A stretch of 64,000 bases of DNA from Streptomyces fulvorobeus (GCF_013167895.1 NZ_BLWC01000001.1:6200001-6264000); one strand, 5' to 3'; shown: positions 1 to 8,652, numbered from the stretch's first letter. The notes: generated by a model not told the origin, from the letters alone. Numbers and translations are program-made.

Positions 1-1
1 C

Positions 2-583
2 GCACTGACCTGGTCGGCCCCCGCTCAGGCTCACGGCACCATCGTCGGCCCCGCCACCCGCGCGTACCAGTGCTGGAAGACGTGGGGCAGCAACCACACC
101 AACCCGGCCATGCAGACCACGGACCCCATGTGTTGGCAGGCGTTCCAGGCCAATCCTGACACCATGTGGAACTGGATGAGCGCGCTCCGCGAAAGCCTCG
201 GGGGCCAGTTCCAGGCGCGGACCCCCGACGGGACGCTCTGCAGCAACAACCTCTCCAGGAACGCCAGCCTGAACAAGCCCGGGCTGTGGAAGACCACCAA
301 CGTCGGCAACAACTTCTCGGTGCACCTGTACGACCAGGCGTCCCACGGTGCCGACTACTTCAAGGTCTACGTGAGCAAGCAGGGCTTCAACCCCAAGACC
401 CAGAACCTGGGCTGGGGCAACCTCGACTTCATCACGCAGACCGGCCGCTTCGCCCCGGCGCAGGACATCACGTTCCCCGTCCAGACCTCCGGTTACACCG
501 GACACCACGTCGTGTTCGTGATCTGGCAGGCTTCGCACCTCGACCAGACCTACATGTGGTGCAGCGACGTGAACTTCGGCTGA
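2..583 (+). CDS. AA10 lytic polysaccharide monooxygenase, 3' part
   Basis: This is the C-terminal part of a secreted copper enzyme that oxidatively cleaves chitin or cellulose; the start lies left of the window. The visible frame opens with the end of a signal peptide (...SAPAQA) followed by His at 32-34. After signal peptidase cleavage that His becomes residue 1 and the first ligand of the copper histidine brace. The second brace ligand is His105 of the mature chain, in ASHGADYFKVYVSK. The axial Phe is in the terminal DVNFG. Cysteine pairs typical of AA10 are present. The mature chain of 183 residues is a normal length for a single-domain AA10 protein, so no cellulose-binding module follows. 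Substrate (chitin or cellulose) cannot be told from this alone. Confidence 0.93.
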   Translation, partial: ALTWSAPAQAHGTIVGPATRAYQCWKTWGSNHTNPAMQTTDPMCWQAFQANPDTMWNWMSALRESLGGQFQARTPDGTLCSNNLSRNASLNKPGLWKTTNVGNNFSVHLYDQASHGADYFKVYVSKQGFNPKTQNLGWGNLDFITQTGRFAPAQDITFPVQTSGYTGHHVVFVIWQASHLDQTYMWCSDVNFG

Positions 584-652
584 CCCGGAGAGCGCCGGAC
601 ACGGCACCGACCTCGACAGGGCGCCGGTAACCCGCCGCCCGGCGCCGACCGA

Positions 653-700
653 GCTCCGTCGGGGCAGGGGACCCCTGTGGTCACCCGGCCCCGACGGAGC
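653..700. terminator. Hairpin terminator after the LPMO gene
   Basis: A perfect 12-bp inverted repeat (GCTCCGTCGGGG at 653-664, CCCCGACGGAGC at 689-700) lies 70 nt after the LPMO stop. The loop holds a second small palindrome, CAGGGG-A-CCCCTG. There is no T tract, as is common for Streptomyces terminators. Confidence 0.8.
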
Positions 701-763
701 TTCCCGCGCTTCTGGGCCGGTATCGAGAGTGGGTCCTGAGCGATGATTGATCATGGTTCATGG

Positions 764-982
764 GGCGTGGTGGTCTCACGGACGAGGAGTGGGCGGTGCT
801 GGAGCCGTTGTCGCCGAAGGGGCGAAGGCGGGTCGGCCGCCCCTCTGTCCTCGGCGGCGACTGATCGACGGCATACGGTTCCGGGTCCGGACTGGTGCTT
901 TGTGGTGGGGCGTTCCTGTTGAGTACGGGCTGTGGGACCGGGACTGCGACCCGTTCCGTCGGTGACAGTGGGACGGTATCCG
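764..982 (+). pseudogene. IS5-family transposase N-terminal remnant
   Basis: Two overlapping frames together read like the N-terminus of an IS5-type transposase: LTDEEWAVLEPLSPKG in the frame at 775, then RRRLIDGIRFRVRTGALWW after a one-base shift near 840. An in-frame TGA at 963-965 sits where family members have Trp (FRRWQ...), and a further stop follows at once. The DDE catalytic region is absent. No inverted repeats were found. It is a decayed insertion sequence fragment between the LPMO terminator and the heat-shock locus. Confidence 0.7.
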
Positions 983-1176
983 GTAGCGAGTCCTCACTCG
1001 CCTGCAGTCGTGAGGGCTCTGCTCACGCGGGTCTCCTCTGAGGGCAGCCCCCACACAATCTTCGGCAGGGTGTGTTGCGCTCCCGCGGTGAGCACCGAGA
1101 GGCCGTGGGACGACCAGCCTCGCACGCCGTGTCCGCGCTCGCGTGCATTCGGGGGTGATGTGTTCAGGCGTATACG

Positions 1177-1833
1177 TCAGAACGCGGTCCGCTGGTCGTC
1201 GCTGTCGCGGCGCAGTCGGTCGGTGTGGCGGGTGACCGTGTCGACGCGGTTGGCCAGGCCGGGGTGGTCGGTCGTCAGGTGCTTGTGGGCGTCGGTCAGC
1301 GGGGCGATGAGGTTGGCCGCGTCGTTGTCGGCGAGGGCGGCGGCGAGCCGGGTGGTCGAGTTGTCGGGGAGATCGCTCAGAGCGGTGATCTGGCCGGCGA
1401 GCTGGCGCAGGTCGGCCGCGTTGTCCCGCGCCCATGTGGTGATGGTGCGGTCAGCGGCGCGGTGGTTGCGGGTGGCTTGTACGCGTTGTTCGCCGGTGGC
1501 GCCGGGAACTCCGGGGCGTACGCGCAGGTAACGGCGTTCGGCCGCCTGCCGGCTCGCCACACCGAGGGGATGGGCGAGGTCGGCCCAGCTGGTGCCGGCC
1601 GCGCGGGCGGCTTCGATCAACCCCGGCTCCCATCCGGCCAGCTGGTCGCGCACTTCGCGCAGGAGAAGCAGAGCAGCCAGAACCTGCTCGGATTCCACTT
1701 GCCCGTTCTCCGTGTCCGGTTTGTGTGCCGCCGTCCGAGCGGTCCGAACGGCCTCATCGATAGTGGCCAGCGCTTTCACGGCCGCAGCGAAGGGGATGGG
1801 CTCGCCGGGCGAGGGCGAGGGCGAGGGGCTCAT
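1177..1833 (-). CDS. rheA: RheA-like hsp18 transcriptional regulator
   Basis: Predicted 218-residue cytoplasmic DNA-binding protein, transcribed away from hsp18. In Streptomyces albus, RheA is the repressor of the small heat-shock gene hsp18 and sits divergently next to it. The present protein has the same position, orientation and approximate length. A helix-turn-helix-like stretch is visible around residues 75-105 (GLIEAARAAGTSWADLAHPLGVASRQAAERRYL), followed by a helical, Asp/Leu-rich C-terminal half with no membrane segment. The start at 1833 has a strong ribosome binding site, AAGGAG on the minus strand at 1839-1844. The intergenic operator at 1875-1893 matches the sequence reported for RheA and supports the name; identity with S. 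albus RheA is inferred from context and not from an alignment. Confidence 0.78.
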   Translation of the reverse strand: MSPSPSPSPGEPIPFAAAVKALATIDEAVRTARTAAHKPDTENGQVESEQVLAALLLLREVRDQLAGWEPGLIEAARAAGTSWADLAHPLGVASRQAAERRYLRVRPGVPGATGEQRVQATRNHRAADRTITTWARDNAADLRQLAGQITALSDLPDNSTTRLAAALADNDAANLIAPLTDAHKHLTTDHPGLANRVDTVTRHTDRLRRDSDDQRTAF

Positions 1834-1846
1834 GGAGACTCCTTAA

Positions 1847-1869
1847 GATGTCGCCCTTCGGACGACATC
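1847..1869. promoter_or_regulatory. Second inverted repeat, GATGTCG-N9-CGACATC
   Basis: A second perfect 7-bp inverted repeat with a longer spacer sits 26 bp (centre to centre) from the main operator and directly upstream of the regulator ribosome binding site. The half-sites resemble GATGACA. It may be an auxiliary site for autoregulation; this is inference. Confidence 0.45.
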
Positions 1870-1874
1870 GAGCT

Positions 1875-1893
1875 TGTCATCGTTTGGATGACA
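1875..1893. promoter_or_regulatory. RheA-type operator, TGTCATC-N5-GATGACA
   Basis: A perfect 7-bp inverted repeat with a 5-nt spacer (TGTCATC GTTTG GATGACA) lies between the divergent regulator and hsp18 genes. This is the arrangement described for the RheA operator of S. albus. It would let one repressor control both promoters and release hsp18 on heat shock. Confidence 0.85.
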
Positions 1894-1957
1894 TCCAACA
1901 ACGGTCTCAGACGAAGCGCATTGGCAGTTTCTGCCTGACCAGTGGAGGTGTTTCGCA

Positions 1958-2392
1958 ATGTTGATGCGCACTGACCCGTTCCGTGAACTCGACCGCCTCG
2001 CTCAGCAGCTCACGAGGGCTTCCGGTACCTGGTCCACGCCGTCGGCGATGCCGATGGACGCCTACCGTGAGGGCGAGGAGTACGTGATCGCCCTCGACCT
2101 GCCCGGCGTCGCGAAGGACGCGATCGACATCGACGTCGAGCGCAACATGCTCACCGTCAAGGCTGAGCGCCGTCCCGTCACGACTGGCGAGGACGTGCAG
2201 GTGGAGCTCTCCGAGCGGCCGCTGGGCGTGTTCTCCCGCCAGCTGGTCCTGGGCGACACACTGGACACGGAGCGCATCAGGGCTGACTACGACGCGGGGG
2301 TGCTGACCCTGCGGATCTCGATCGCCGAGCGAGCCAAGCCCCGCAAGATCGCCATCGGTAGGGAGCCCGCCCGCCGGCAGATCGTCACCTGA
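1958..2392 (+). CDS. hsp18: Small heat-shock protein Hsp18 (alpha-crystallin/Hsp20)
   Basis: A 144-residue ATP-independent chaperone that holds unfolding proteins in the cytoplasm. Residues about 38-134 form the alpha-crystallin domain: AYREGEEYVIALDLPGVAKD, the VERNMLTVKAER strand region, and the A.YDAGVLTL motif (ADYDAGVLTLRI) near the C-terminus. The short N-terminal arm starts MLMRTDPFRELDRL, typical of actinobacterial Hsp18. ATG 1958 is preceded by GGAGG at 1944-1948. The RheA-type operator 65 bp upstream predicts heat-inducible, repressor-controlled expression. Confidence 0.95.
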   Translation: MLMRTDPFRELDRLAQQLTRASGTWSTPSAMPMDAYREGEEYVIALDLPGVAKDAIDIDVERNMLTVKAERRPVTTGEDVQVELSERPLGVFSRQLVLGDTLDTERIRADYDAGVLTLRISIAERAKPRKIAIGREPARRQIVT

Positions 2393-2742
2393 GCCGGGCC
2401 GTACTCACCTGCCCCGCGGGACTGGGGTGGCGAAGCTCTTCCCCGCAGGCATCTCGTCAGAGCGCGGGACGGGTGCGGCAGGTGAACTCCGGGCCAGGTC
2501 CGACCTCGCCCCCGACGCTTGGGCGGCAGCCATTCAACCGGGGCGCGGATCATTCCTCGGAGCGGTCCGCGTTGCGGTGCACACCGGAGCAGTCGCCAAG
2601 CGGATGTCCACGGGATGCCAGGACTGTCTTCTGCCAACCCGGGCACACGTAACTCAATGAGCTCTCCCCAAGATCAGCAGCGCGGCTTCCGGCCCTCGCC
2701 TGGCCACAGCACCAGCCGCCCGCCGAGAAAGGCATTCCACAG
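2393..2742. other. Intergenic region, hsp18 to DUF2267 gene
   Basis: About 350 bp with no coding sequence I can support. I saw no convincing terminator or repeat. An AAAGG box about 10 nt before 2743 could serve the next gene. Confidence 0.5.
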
Positions 2743-3177
2743 ATGCTCTCCCTGCGTGAACCGACCGGCACCACATCGGGCGTGACGTTCCACCAGATGC
2801 TGGAAAAGATCAGGTACGAGGGCGCGTACCCCACGCGTGAACGAGCCGAGACCGTCACCCACGCCGTGCTGTCCGGCCTCGGCCGGCAGCTGAGCGGGGA
2901 CGCACGGGCCGACCTCGCCGCCCGGCTGCCCGCCGAGGCCGCCCTCATCCTCACCGCCCAGGTCCCTGACCCCGAACCGCTCACCAGCTGGGCCTTCGTC
3001 AAGGACCTCGCCGCTCGCACGGGTGGCACTCCCGCCACCGCGCGCTGGGACACCGGAGCTGTCCTCGCCACGGTCGGGCACCTCGCCGGAGCTGACCTCC
3101 TCGACCGTGTCCTTGCCCAACTGCCCTCCGGATACGCTCTGCTGTTCGGCCGTGCGGAGCTCATCCAGGCGGCGTGA
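2743..3177 (+). CDS. DUF2267 domain protein
   Basis: A 144-residue protein with a DUF2267-type layout: TFHQMLEKIRYEGAYPTRERAETVTHAVLSGL (residues 14-45) followed by GRQLSGDARADLAARLPAEAAL, then a second half of similar helical pattern. Proteins of this family are small, soluble and helical and are often found near stress genes in actinobacteria; their biochemical role is unknown. Proximity to hsp18 fits a stress-related locus, but the genes are separated by 350 bp, so a shared transcript is not shown. The exact start is uncertain; 2743 has a weak AAAGG upstream, and the conserved region begins 13 residues in. A strong hairpin follows the stop. Confidence 0.8.
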   Translation: MLSLREPTGTTSGVTFHQMLEKIRYEGAYPTRERAETVTHAVLSGLGRQLSGDARADLAARLPAEAALILTAQVPDPEPLTSWAFVKDLAARTGGTPATARWDTGAVLATVGHLAGADLLDRVLAQLPSGYALLFGRAELIQAA

Positions 3178-3240
3178 ACGGCTCACCCGAAGCAGTGTCC
3201 TCGGAGAGCGATGCCGCCGCCGAGGAGGAGGAGTGACCGC

Positions 3241-3276
3241 GGCAGGGCCTCGGGCGCCGACGCCCGAGGCCCTGCC
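3241..3276. terminator. Strong hairpin after the DUF2267 gene
   Basis: A perfect 16-bp stem (GGCAGGGCCTCGGGCG at 3241-3256 with its complement at 3261-3276) and a 4-nt loop, 63 nt after the stop codon. No T run. Confidence 0.85.
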
Positions 3277-3464
3277 GCAGCCGTGGGCAGTGGCCGGTCA
3301 CCGCCCCGGCCGGCGAAGAAGCGGGCCCGCGTGCTGACCTCCGGTCATTCTGCGGAGGCATGACTGCTCGCTCCTCCTGAGCGGACGCCGTGGAATCTTG
3401 ATGGTGCAGGTCGCGGCTACTATCACGACATCACCCACGCGTCACTCGAAAGGTACTTTGCACG

Positions 3465-3914
3465 ATGGACCACGACGCTCGTCTGTTCCTTCTCCCCGAC
3501 CGCTACCCCCGGGTGGGAGCGGCCCTGGGCGCGGTCGGTGCTCTGGCGTGTACGGAAACGCCCGCCGTGCACGGGTGGCTGCAAGCTCATGGATTCTCCG
3601 CTGCCTCGGAGGAGGTCAGGATCCTTCCCGCCGACGCGGAGGCACTCATTCCGGAAGACGCGGAGAGCCTGCCCGTTCCGTTGAGCGAGGAGGAGGCGTC
3701 GCGGGTGCACCGGGAGTGCGCTCCGAAGCCCGTCGCGGAGCTGGAAGCCGACCTCCGCGATTTTCGGGAGACGACCCGGGAGTGGGAAGCTCTCGTGCAC
3801 CGCGCGCTGACCGCCGGCATCCCCGCGCCGCGCATCGCCCAGCTCACCGGCCTCTCCCCGCAGGAGATCAGTGGTCTGATCCAATCGCAGCCCTCGGTCT
3901 CAGCCGACGCCTAG
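3465..3914 (+). CDS. Conserved-looking hypothetical protein (possibly DUF6003-like)
   Basis: A 149-residue acidic, soluble protein starting MDHDARLFLLPDRYPRVGAA. I recall similar Streptomyces proteins annotated as DUF6003 but cannot confirm this. The N-terminal half contains short hydrophobic strands (ALGAVGALACTETPAVHGWL). The middle is Glu-rich and probably helical. The last 35 residues (ALTAGIPAPRIAQLTGLSPQEISGL) read like a helix-turn-helix such as occurs in small regulators. No signal peptide or membrane segment is seen. It is a single gene, with a terminator-like hairpin about 130 nt downstream shared with the convergent EF-hand gene. Confidence 0.65.
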   Translation: MDHDARLFLLPDRYPRVGAALGAVGALACTETPAVHGWLQAHGFSAASEEVRILPADAEALIPEDAESLPVPLSEEEASRVHRECAPKPVAELEADLRDFRETTREWEALVHRALTAGIPAPRIAQLTGLSPQEISGLIQSQPSVSADA

Positions 3915-4041
3915 GCAGACCTCGGCCCACGAGTCGCGCAGCGACGTTTGATGGTGATGAGCGAACTGTGGTGACCTGCGACGCCGGGACGTCAGCGGGC
4001 GTGCGGCTGGTAGGGCCGTCGCCACCGTCGCGCGGTGCACT

Positions 4042-4088
4042 CCCGACGGAACGGCGCGCACTCCTCGAAGGGGCGCCGTTCCATCGGG
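4042..4088. terminator. Bidirectional hairpin between convergent genes
   Basis: CCCGA-c-GGAACGGCGC (4042-4057) pairs with GCGCCGTTCC-a-TCGGG (4073-4088): 15 of 16 base pairs with one internal mismatch and a 15-nt loop. It lies between genes ending at 3914 (+) and 4186 (-), so it could terminate both. Confidence 0.75.
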
Positions 4089-4185
4089 CACTCGACCGAC
4101 CGCGCCGGATTTGGCCGCGGCGCCCGCCGACACGGTCCGCACGCACGATGTCCAGGCCCGAGGTTCCGTCGGGGGCCGGACTGGA

Positions 4186-4719
4186 TCAGGCCGCCGGGGA
4201 GGGTGCCAGCAGGTCCGCGGGGATTCCGCCCTTGTCAGGGGCGTAGAAGTTCCTGATCTCGGTTTCCCAGACGTCCACCCCGACCCTGTCGGCGTCATCG
4301 GGCCCGAGGGCCTGGAAGAGGGCTTGGATGTTCGGCAGCTCGAAGCCGACCCCCCTCAGCATGTCGGTGAACACCGGTCGTGTGACGGTCCCGCTGCGGT
4401 CCAGGTCACCGAGGCGTGCGAAGCCGGCCGCGAACTCGTGGATCGCCTCTGTGAAGCGCTCGGGCGACAGGACGCATGCCTGGTACTCGTCGTAGGTGAT
4501 CTTCCCGTCGTGACGGGTGTCGAGTTCGCCGGCCAGCGTGTTCCAGAAGCGCGTGAAGCCGGCTCGCATGGCCTGCTTCCGTGCTTCGTCGGCTCCGGGC
4601 ACGGCCGCGGCGACCCGGCTGCTCATCAGATCGAAGTCATCGGAATCCAGGACCCCGTTGCCGTTGGCGTCGAGCAAGGTGAAAACGAGTTTCACACGGT
4701 TGACCGCTTCACTACGCAT
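4186..4719 (-). CDS. EF-hand calcium-binding protein
   Basis: A 177-residue soluble protein with four EF-hand positions, similar in layout to calerythrin-type sarcoplasmic-like proteins of actinobacteria. Hand 1 is D17-D28 (DANGNGVLDSDD), hand 2 D67-E78 (DTRHDGKITYDE) and hand 3 D105-V116 (DLDRSGTVTRPV, lacking the usual acidic residue 12). Hand 4 (GPDDADRVGVDVWE) is degenerate. Hands 1-3 keep most calcium-ligating Asp/Asn residues. The likely role is calcium buffering or sensing in the cytoplasm. It starts at ATG 4719, with an AAAGG element upstream. No partner gene is apparent; it is transcribed toward the shared terminator at 4042-4088. Confidence 0.88.
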   Translation of the reverse strand: MRSEAVNRVKLVFTLLDANGNGVLDSDDFDLMSSRVAAAVPGADEARKQAMRAGFTRFWNTLAGELDTRHDGKITYDEYQACVLSPERFTEAIHEFAAGFARLGDLDRSGTVTRPVFTDMLRGVGFELPNIQALFQALGPDDADRVGVDVWETEIRNFYAPDKGGIPADLLAPSPAA

Positions 4720-5300
4720 GGGCTCTTACCTTTCGTTGGTCCAGGATGAGGGGACGCCGCGCCGTACGGGCGCCCCGGTACGGCGGCTGCCGCCGAGCCG
4801 TCGGCAGGGGCGGTGACACACCGTGAGGAACGGGCGAAGCCGTGTCCTCGGCGACCCGGTCGGCCTTCGTGCTGTCACTATGCGGCTGCGGAGTCCGGTG
4901 GCCCGGGGAGAAAGCCGGCTTGTCAACAGAATGAGTGAAGATGGCGCCGATCCTGCATGGACCGGCCTCGTCGCCGCCCCTCGACAGCCCGTCCCGCACC
5001 TCCTCGGGGGCGGCCACGGCCTGGCCTCCGTCGTTTCGGCCGCCGTTGGAGGCCACCTGCCACGTGCCCGACCCGGCCCTGGCCGTGCTCCTCACAGCGC
5101 GCCCTCTCCGCCGACATGACAGGAGCCGGTGGGAACCGGCGTGCACGGCGCATTGAGCGGACCGGTAGCACCCCGTTCGGTCTCCGCACGCCCTACCGGC
5201 GGTCGTGGGCCGCCCTCAATGATGAGCAGACCGCAGGAAAACCGAGCGACTCCGCACTCCTGCCTCCGGGCGTGGTGGATATGCGGGGAAGGAGCCCACG
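4720..5300. other. Intergenic region between EF-hand and furan-phosphate synthase genes
   Basis: About 580 bp separating divergently transcribed genes, expected to hold both promoters. A small hairpin (GCCGTAC 4761-4767 / GTACGGC 4778-4784) lies in the presumed leader of the EF-hand gene. AAGGAG at 5289-5294 is the ribosome binding site of the next gene. No coding sequence is supported. Confidence 0.5.
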
Positions 5301-6056
5301 TTGTTACTCCTCATCTCCCCGGACAGCGTCGAGGAGGCCCTCGACTGCGTGAAGGCGGCGGAACATCTTGACATCGTGGATGTCAAGAAGCCCGACGAGG
5401 GCTCCCTCGGCGCGAACTTCCCCTGGGTCATCAGAGAGATCCGCGACGCGGTCCCCGCGGACAAGCCGGTGTCCGCCACCGTGGGGGACGTGCCGTACAA
5501 GCCCGGCACAGTGGCCCAGGCGGCACTGGGCGCGGTCGTCTCCGGAGCCACCTACATCAAGGTCGGCCTCTACGGATGCACGACACCCGACCAGGCCGTC
5601 GATGTCATGCGAGGGGTCGTCCGGGCGGTGAAGGATTATCGGCCGGACGCCTTCGTCGTCGCTTCGGGCTACGCCGATGCCCACCGGATCGGCTGTGTCA
5701 ACCCGCTCGCACTGCCCGACATCGCTCTGCGCTCCGGCTCCGACGCGGCGATGCTCGACACCGCGGTGAAGGACGGGACAGCGCTGTTCGACCACGTTTC
5801 GCCCGAGGCGTGCGCGGAGTTCGTGCGGCGGACTCACGAAGCCGGTCTGCTCGCCGCCCTCGCGGGCAGCGTGAAGGTGGGGGACCTCGGTGTGCTGACC
5901 CGCATCGGCACGGACATCGTGGGGGTGCGCGGGGCGGTCTGCGAGAGGGGCGACCGCAACACCGGAAGGATCCGGCCGCAGCTGGTCGCCGCCTTCCGTA
6001 CGGAGATGGACCGGCACGCCCGAGAGCACACGGCTGCCGTCACCGCGGCGAGCTGA
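5301..6056 (+). CDS. mfnB: (5-formylfuran-3-yl)methyl phosphate synthase, MfnB-like
   Basis: A 251-residue class I aldolase-type TIM-barrel enzyme. In methanogens MfnB condenses two glyceraldehyde 3-phosphates into the phosphorylated furan aldehyde used for methanofuran. The N-terminus MLLLISPDSVEEAL aligns directly with archaeal MfnB (MILLVSPIDVEEA), which supports the TTG start at 5301 with AAGGAG 6 nt upstream. The two Lys residues I know to be catalytic in the archaeal enzyme are conserved: Lys29 in DIVDVKKPDEGSLGANFPW and Lys157 in MLDTAVKDG. It heads a tight cluster with an aldehyde dehydrogenase (10-nt gap) and an alcohol dehydrogenase. Streptomyces do not make methanofuran, so the furan presumably feeds another product. 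Confidence 0.9.
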   Translation: MLLLISPDSVEEALDCVKAAEHLDIVDVKKPDEGSLGANFPWVIREIRDAVPADKPVSATVGDVPYKPGTVAQAALGAVVSGATYIKVGLYGCTTPDQAVDVMRGVVRAVKDYRPDAFVVASGYADAHRIGCVNPLALPDIALRSGSDAAMLDTAVKDGTALFDHVSPEACAEFVRRTHEAGLLAALAGSVKVGDLGVLTRIGTDIVGVRGAVCERGDRNTGRIRPQLVAAFRTEMDRHAREHTAAVTAAS

Positions 6057-6065
6057 TCGCCGGCC

Positions 6066-7474
6066 ATGGCCACGCACCGGTCCCACCAGGTGCCCGTGCT
6101 CGTCGGCAAGCGCTTCGCCGTCGTCGATCCGGCAACCGGCGAGCCATTCGACGAGGCTCCCGACCAGCACCCGGATGAGCTGGACGCCGTCGTCGGCCGG
6201 GCCCACGCGGCCTGGCACACCTGGCGGGCCGACCCCGGCGCCCGCACCACCGCGTTACTCGGGGCAGCCGACGCCGTGGAGGTGGCCGGGGCGGACCTCG
6301 CCCCCTTGCTCACCCGTGAACAGGGCAAACCCCTGGCCGAGTCGTACCAGGAGATCGCCCGCACGGCGGCCCGCCTGCGCTACTTCGCCGAACTGACTGC
6401 CCCGCAGTCCCAGCCGATCACGGACGGCCGGCCGGTACGCGGTGAGGTCCGCTGGCGCCCGCTCGGCCCCGTCGCCGCGATCATCCCGTGGAACTTCCCC
6501 CTCCAGCTGGCGTCGGCGAAATTCGCACCCGCGCTCGCCGCAGGCAACACGATGGTTCTCAAGCCCTCCCCCTTCACACCCCTCGCCACACGGCTGCTGG
6601 GATCCGTCGTCGCAGCCGCCCTGCCCGACGACGTACTGACGATCGTCACCGGTCACGAACCCCTCGGCGCCCGCCTCGCATCCCACCCGGGGATCCGCCA
6701 CGTGACCTTCACCGGTTCGATTACCACCGGACAGGCCGTCGCGCGGGGGCGGCGGCCTCACTCGCCCGCGTCACCCTGGAACTGGGCGGCAACGACGCGG
6801 CGATCCTGCTGGAGGACGTGGAAGTGGAGCGGATCGCGGACCGGCTGTTCTGGGCGGCGTTCCGCAACTGCGGGCAGGTCTGCATGGCCGTCAAACGCGT
6901 CTACGCCCCGGCCAGGCTCTACTCCCACGTGGTCGAGGCCCTCGCCCAGCGCGCGAAGGCCGTCGTCGTCGGAGCCGGCCTAGACCCGGATACGCAGCTG
7001 GGGCCGGTCAACAACGCCCCACAACTGGGCCGGGTCGAGAGCTACACGGCGCAGGCCGTGGCAGAGGGCGCCCGAGTCGTGGCCGGGGGCCGCCGACTGG
7101 ACCGGCCGGGCTACTTCTTCGCCCCGACGATCCTGGCAGACGTCCCGCCCGACAGCCCGGTGGTGACGGAGGAGCAGTTCGGCCCCGTCGTACCGGTGCT
7201 GCCGTACGGGAGCCTCGACGAAGCCGTCGAAGCGGCCAACGGCACCAACTTCGGGCTGGGCGGCTCGGTGTGGGGCTCCGACCTGGACCGGGCCGAGGCG
7301 GTGGCCGAGCGGCTGGAGTGCGGAACGGCATGGATCAACCACCATGCCGAACTGTCCCTCGCCCAGCCTTTCGCGGGCTCCAAAAGGAGCGGGGTCGGTG
7401 TCGCGGGCGGTTCCTGGGGGCTCTACGGCAACCTCAGACCCTTCGTCGTGCACCGCCCGCAGGAGGAGGCATGA
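6066..7474 (+). CDS. NAD(P)-dependent aldehyde dehydrogenase (one-base frameshift)
   Basis: Oxidises an aldehyde to a carboxylate. The chain reads in one frame from ATG 6066 (MATHRSHQVPVLVGKRF) through the PWNFPL and KPSPFTPL cofactor regions and the FTGSITTG nucleotide-binding motif. It then continues in another frame with VTLELGGNDAAIL (Glu general base), the NCGQVCMA motif with the catalytic Cys, and EEQFGPVVPVL. The break is at a run of five G at 6745-6749; a sixth G joins the halves into a full-length 469-residue enzyme, so an assembly error is likelier than a pseudogene. The stop overlaps the next start (ATGA at 7471-7474), indicating translational coupling. It may act on the furan aldehyde or its dephosphorylated form; this is inference. 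Confidence 0.88.
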
Positions 7475-8580
7475 CCATGAGGTTCAGCGCGGCGGTACTG
7501 CGTTCGTACGAGAGCCGGTTCGCCGTCGAGGAGGTGCGCCTGAACACGGGACCGGCCGATGGCGAGATCCTGGTCAAGATCGCTGGGTGCGGGATGTGCC
7601 GGACCGATCTAGCGGTCCGACGCTCGGCGGGCCGCTCACCCCTGCCGGCGGTGCTCGGCCATGAAGGTGCCGGGGTCGTGGTGGAGACGGGCGGCCCGCA
7701 CACCGGTCTGCGCGGCGGTGACCACGTCGTGCTGAGCTTCGACTCCTGCGGGCACTGCCGCAACTGCATGGACGCCGCCCCCGCCTACTGCGACTCCTTC
7801 GCCTTCCTCAACCTGTTCGGAGGGCGCAAGGAGAACGCTGCGCGCTTCACCGACATGGCCGGGGACGAACTGGCCCCCCGGTGGTTCGGCCAGTCCTCGT
7901 TCGCCGAGTACGCGGTGGTCCCGGCCCGCAACGCCGTGCGGGTCGATCCCTCGCTCCCCATCGAGCTGCTCGGTCCGCTCGGCTGCGGGTTCCTCACCGG
8001 CGCCGGAGCGGTCCTCAACTCCTTCGCCGCCCGGCCCGGTGACACCCTCGCCGTCTTCGGCGCGGGGGCGGTGGGCCTGGCCGCGGTGATGGCGGCCACC
8101 GCCTCCGGAGCGGTGACCGTGGCCGTCGACCGGCACCCCGGACGGCTGGCCCTCGCCGAACGCTTCGGCGCGATCCCGCTCCACGCCGCGACACCTGACC
8201 TGCCCGGCCGCATCCGGCGACTGACCGACGGCGGCGCGTGCTACGCGCTGGACACCACGGCCTCCGTCCAACTGATCAACGACGCGCTCCGGGCTCTGCG
8301 CCCGACCGGCCATCTCGGACTGGTGGCACGGCTCCACACCACGTTGCCGCTCGAACCGGGGACGCTGGACCGGGGGAGACGGATCTCCCACATCTGCGAG
8401 GGGGACGCGGTACCGGGACTCCTGGTTCCGCGGTTGACCGGGCTGTGGCAGGCCGGGAGGTTTCCGTTCGATGAGCTCATCCAGACCTATCCGCTCGCCG
8501 ACATCAACGAGGCCGAACGCGACTGCGAAGCGGGCCGTGTGGTCAAACCCGTCGTGATTCCGGAAGGGAGGATGCTCTGA
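7471..8580 (+). CDS. Zinc-dependent alcohol dehydrogenase (MDR family)
   Basis: A 369-residue medium-chain dehydrogenase/reductase resembling benzyl/aryl-alcohol dehydrogenases. Catalytic zinc ligands are in GCGMCRTDL and GHEGAG. The four structural zinc Cys lie within SCGHCRNCMDAAPAYC (residues about 94-109, fewer spacings than in the classical type). The Rossmann motif GAGAVGLAAV is around residue 197. ATG 7471 is preceded by AGGAGGAGG and overlaps the aldehyde dehydrogenase stop. Together the three genes could make a furan aldehyde and interconvert its alcohol, aldehyde and acid forms. Hairpins follow at 8653-8699. Confidence 0.9.
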   Translation: MTMRFSAAVLRSYESRFAVEEVRLNTGPADGEILVKIAGCGMCRTDLAVRRSAGRSPLPAVLGHEGAGVVVETGGPHTGLRGGDHVVLSFDSCGHCRNCMDAAPAYCDSFAFLNLFGGRKENAARFTDMAGDELAPRWFGQSSFAEYAVVPARNAVRVDPSLPIELLGPLGCGFLTGAGAVLNSFAARPGDTLAVFGAGAVGLAAVMAATASGAVTVAVDRHPGRLALAERFGAIPLHAATPDLPGRIRRLTDGGACYALDTTASVQLINDALRALRPTGHLGLVARLHTTLPLEPGTLDRGRRISHICEGDAVPGLLVPRLTGLWQAGRFPFDELIQTYPLADINEAERDCEAGRVVKPVVIPEGRML

Positions 8581-8652
8581 CCGACGCCTCCAACGTCCGC
8601 TGCCAGAAGCCTTGCTGCTCATAGGCTCTCGTCTGGCCCGGTTGCCCCTGAT

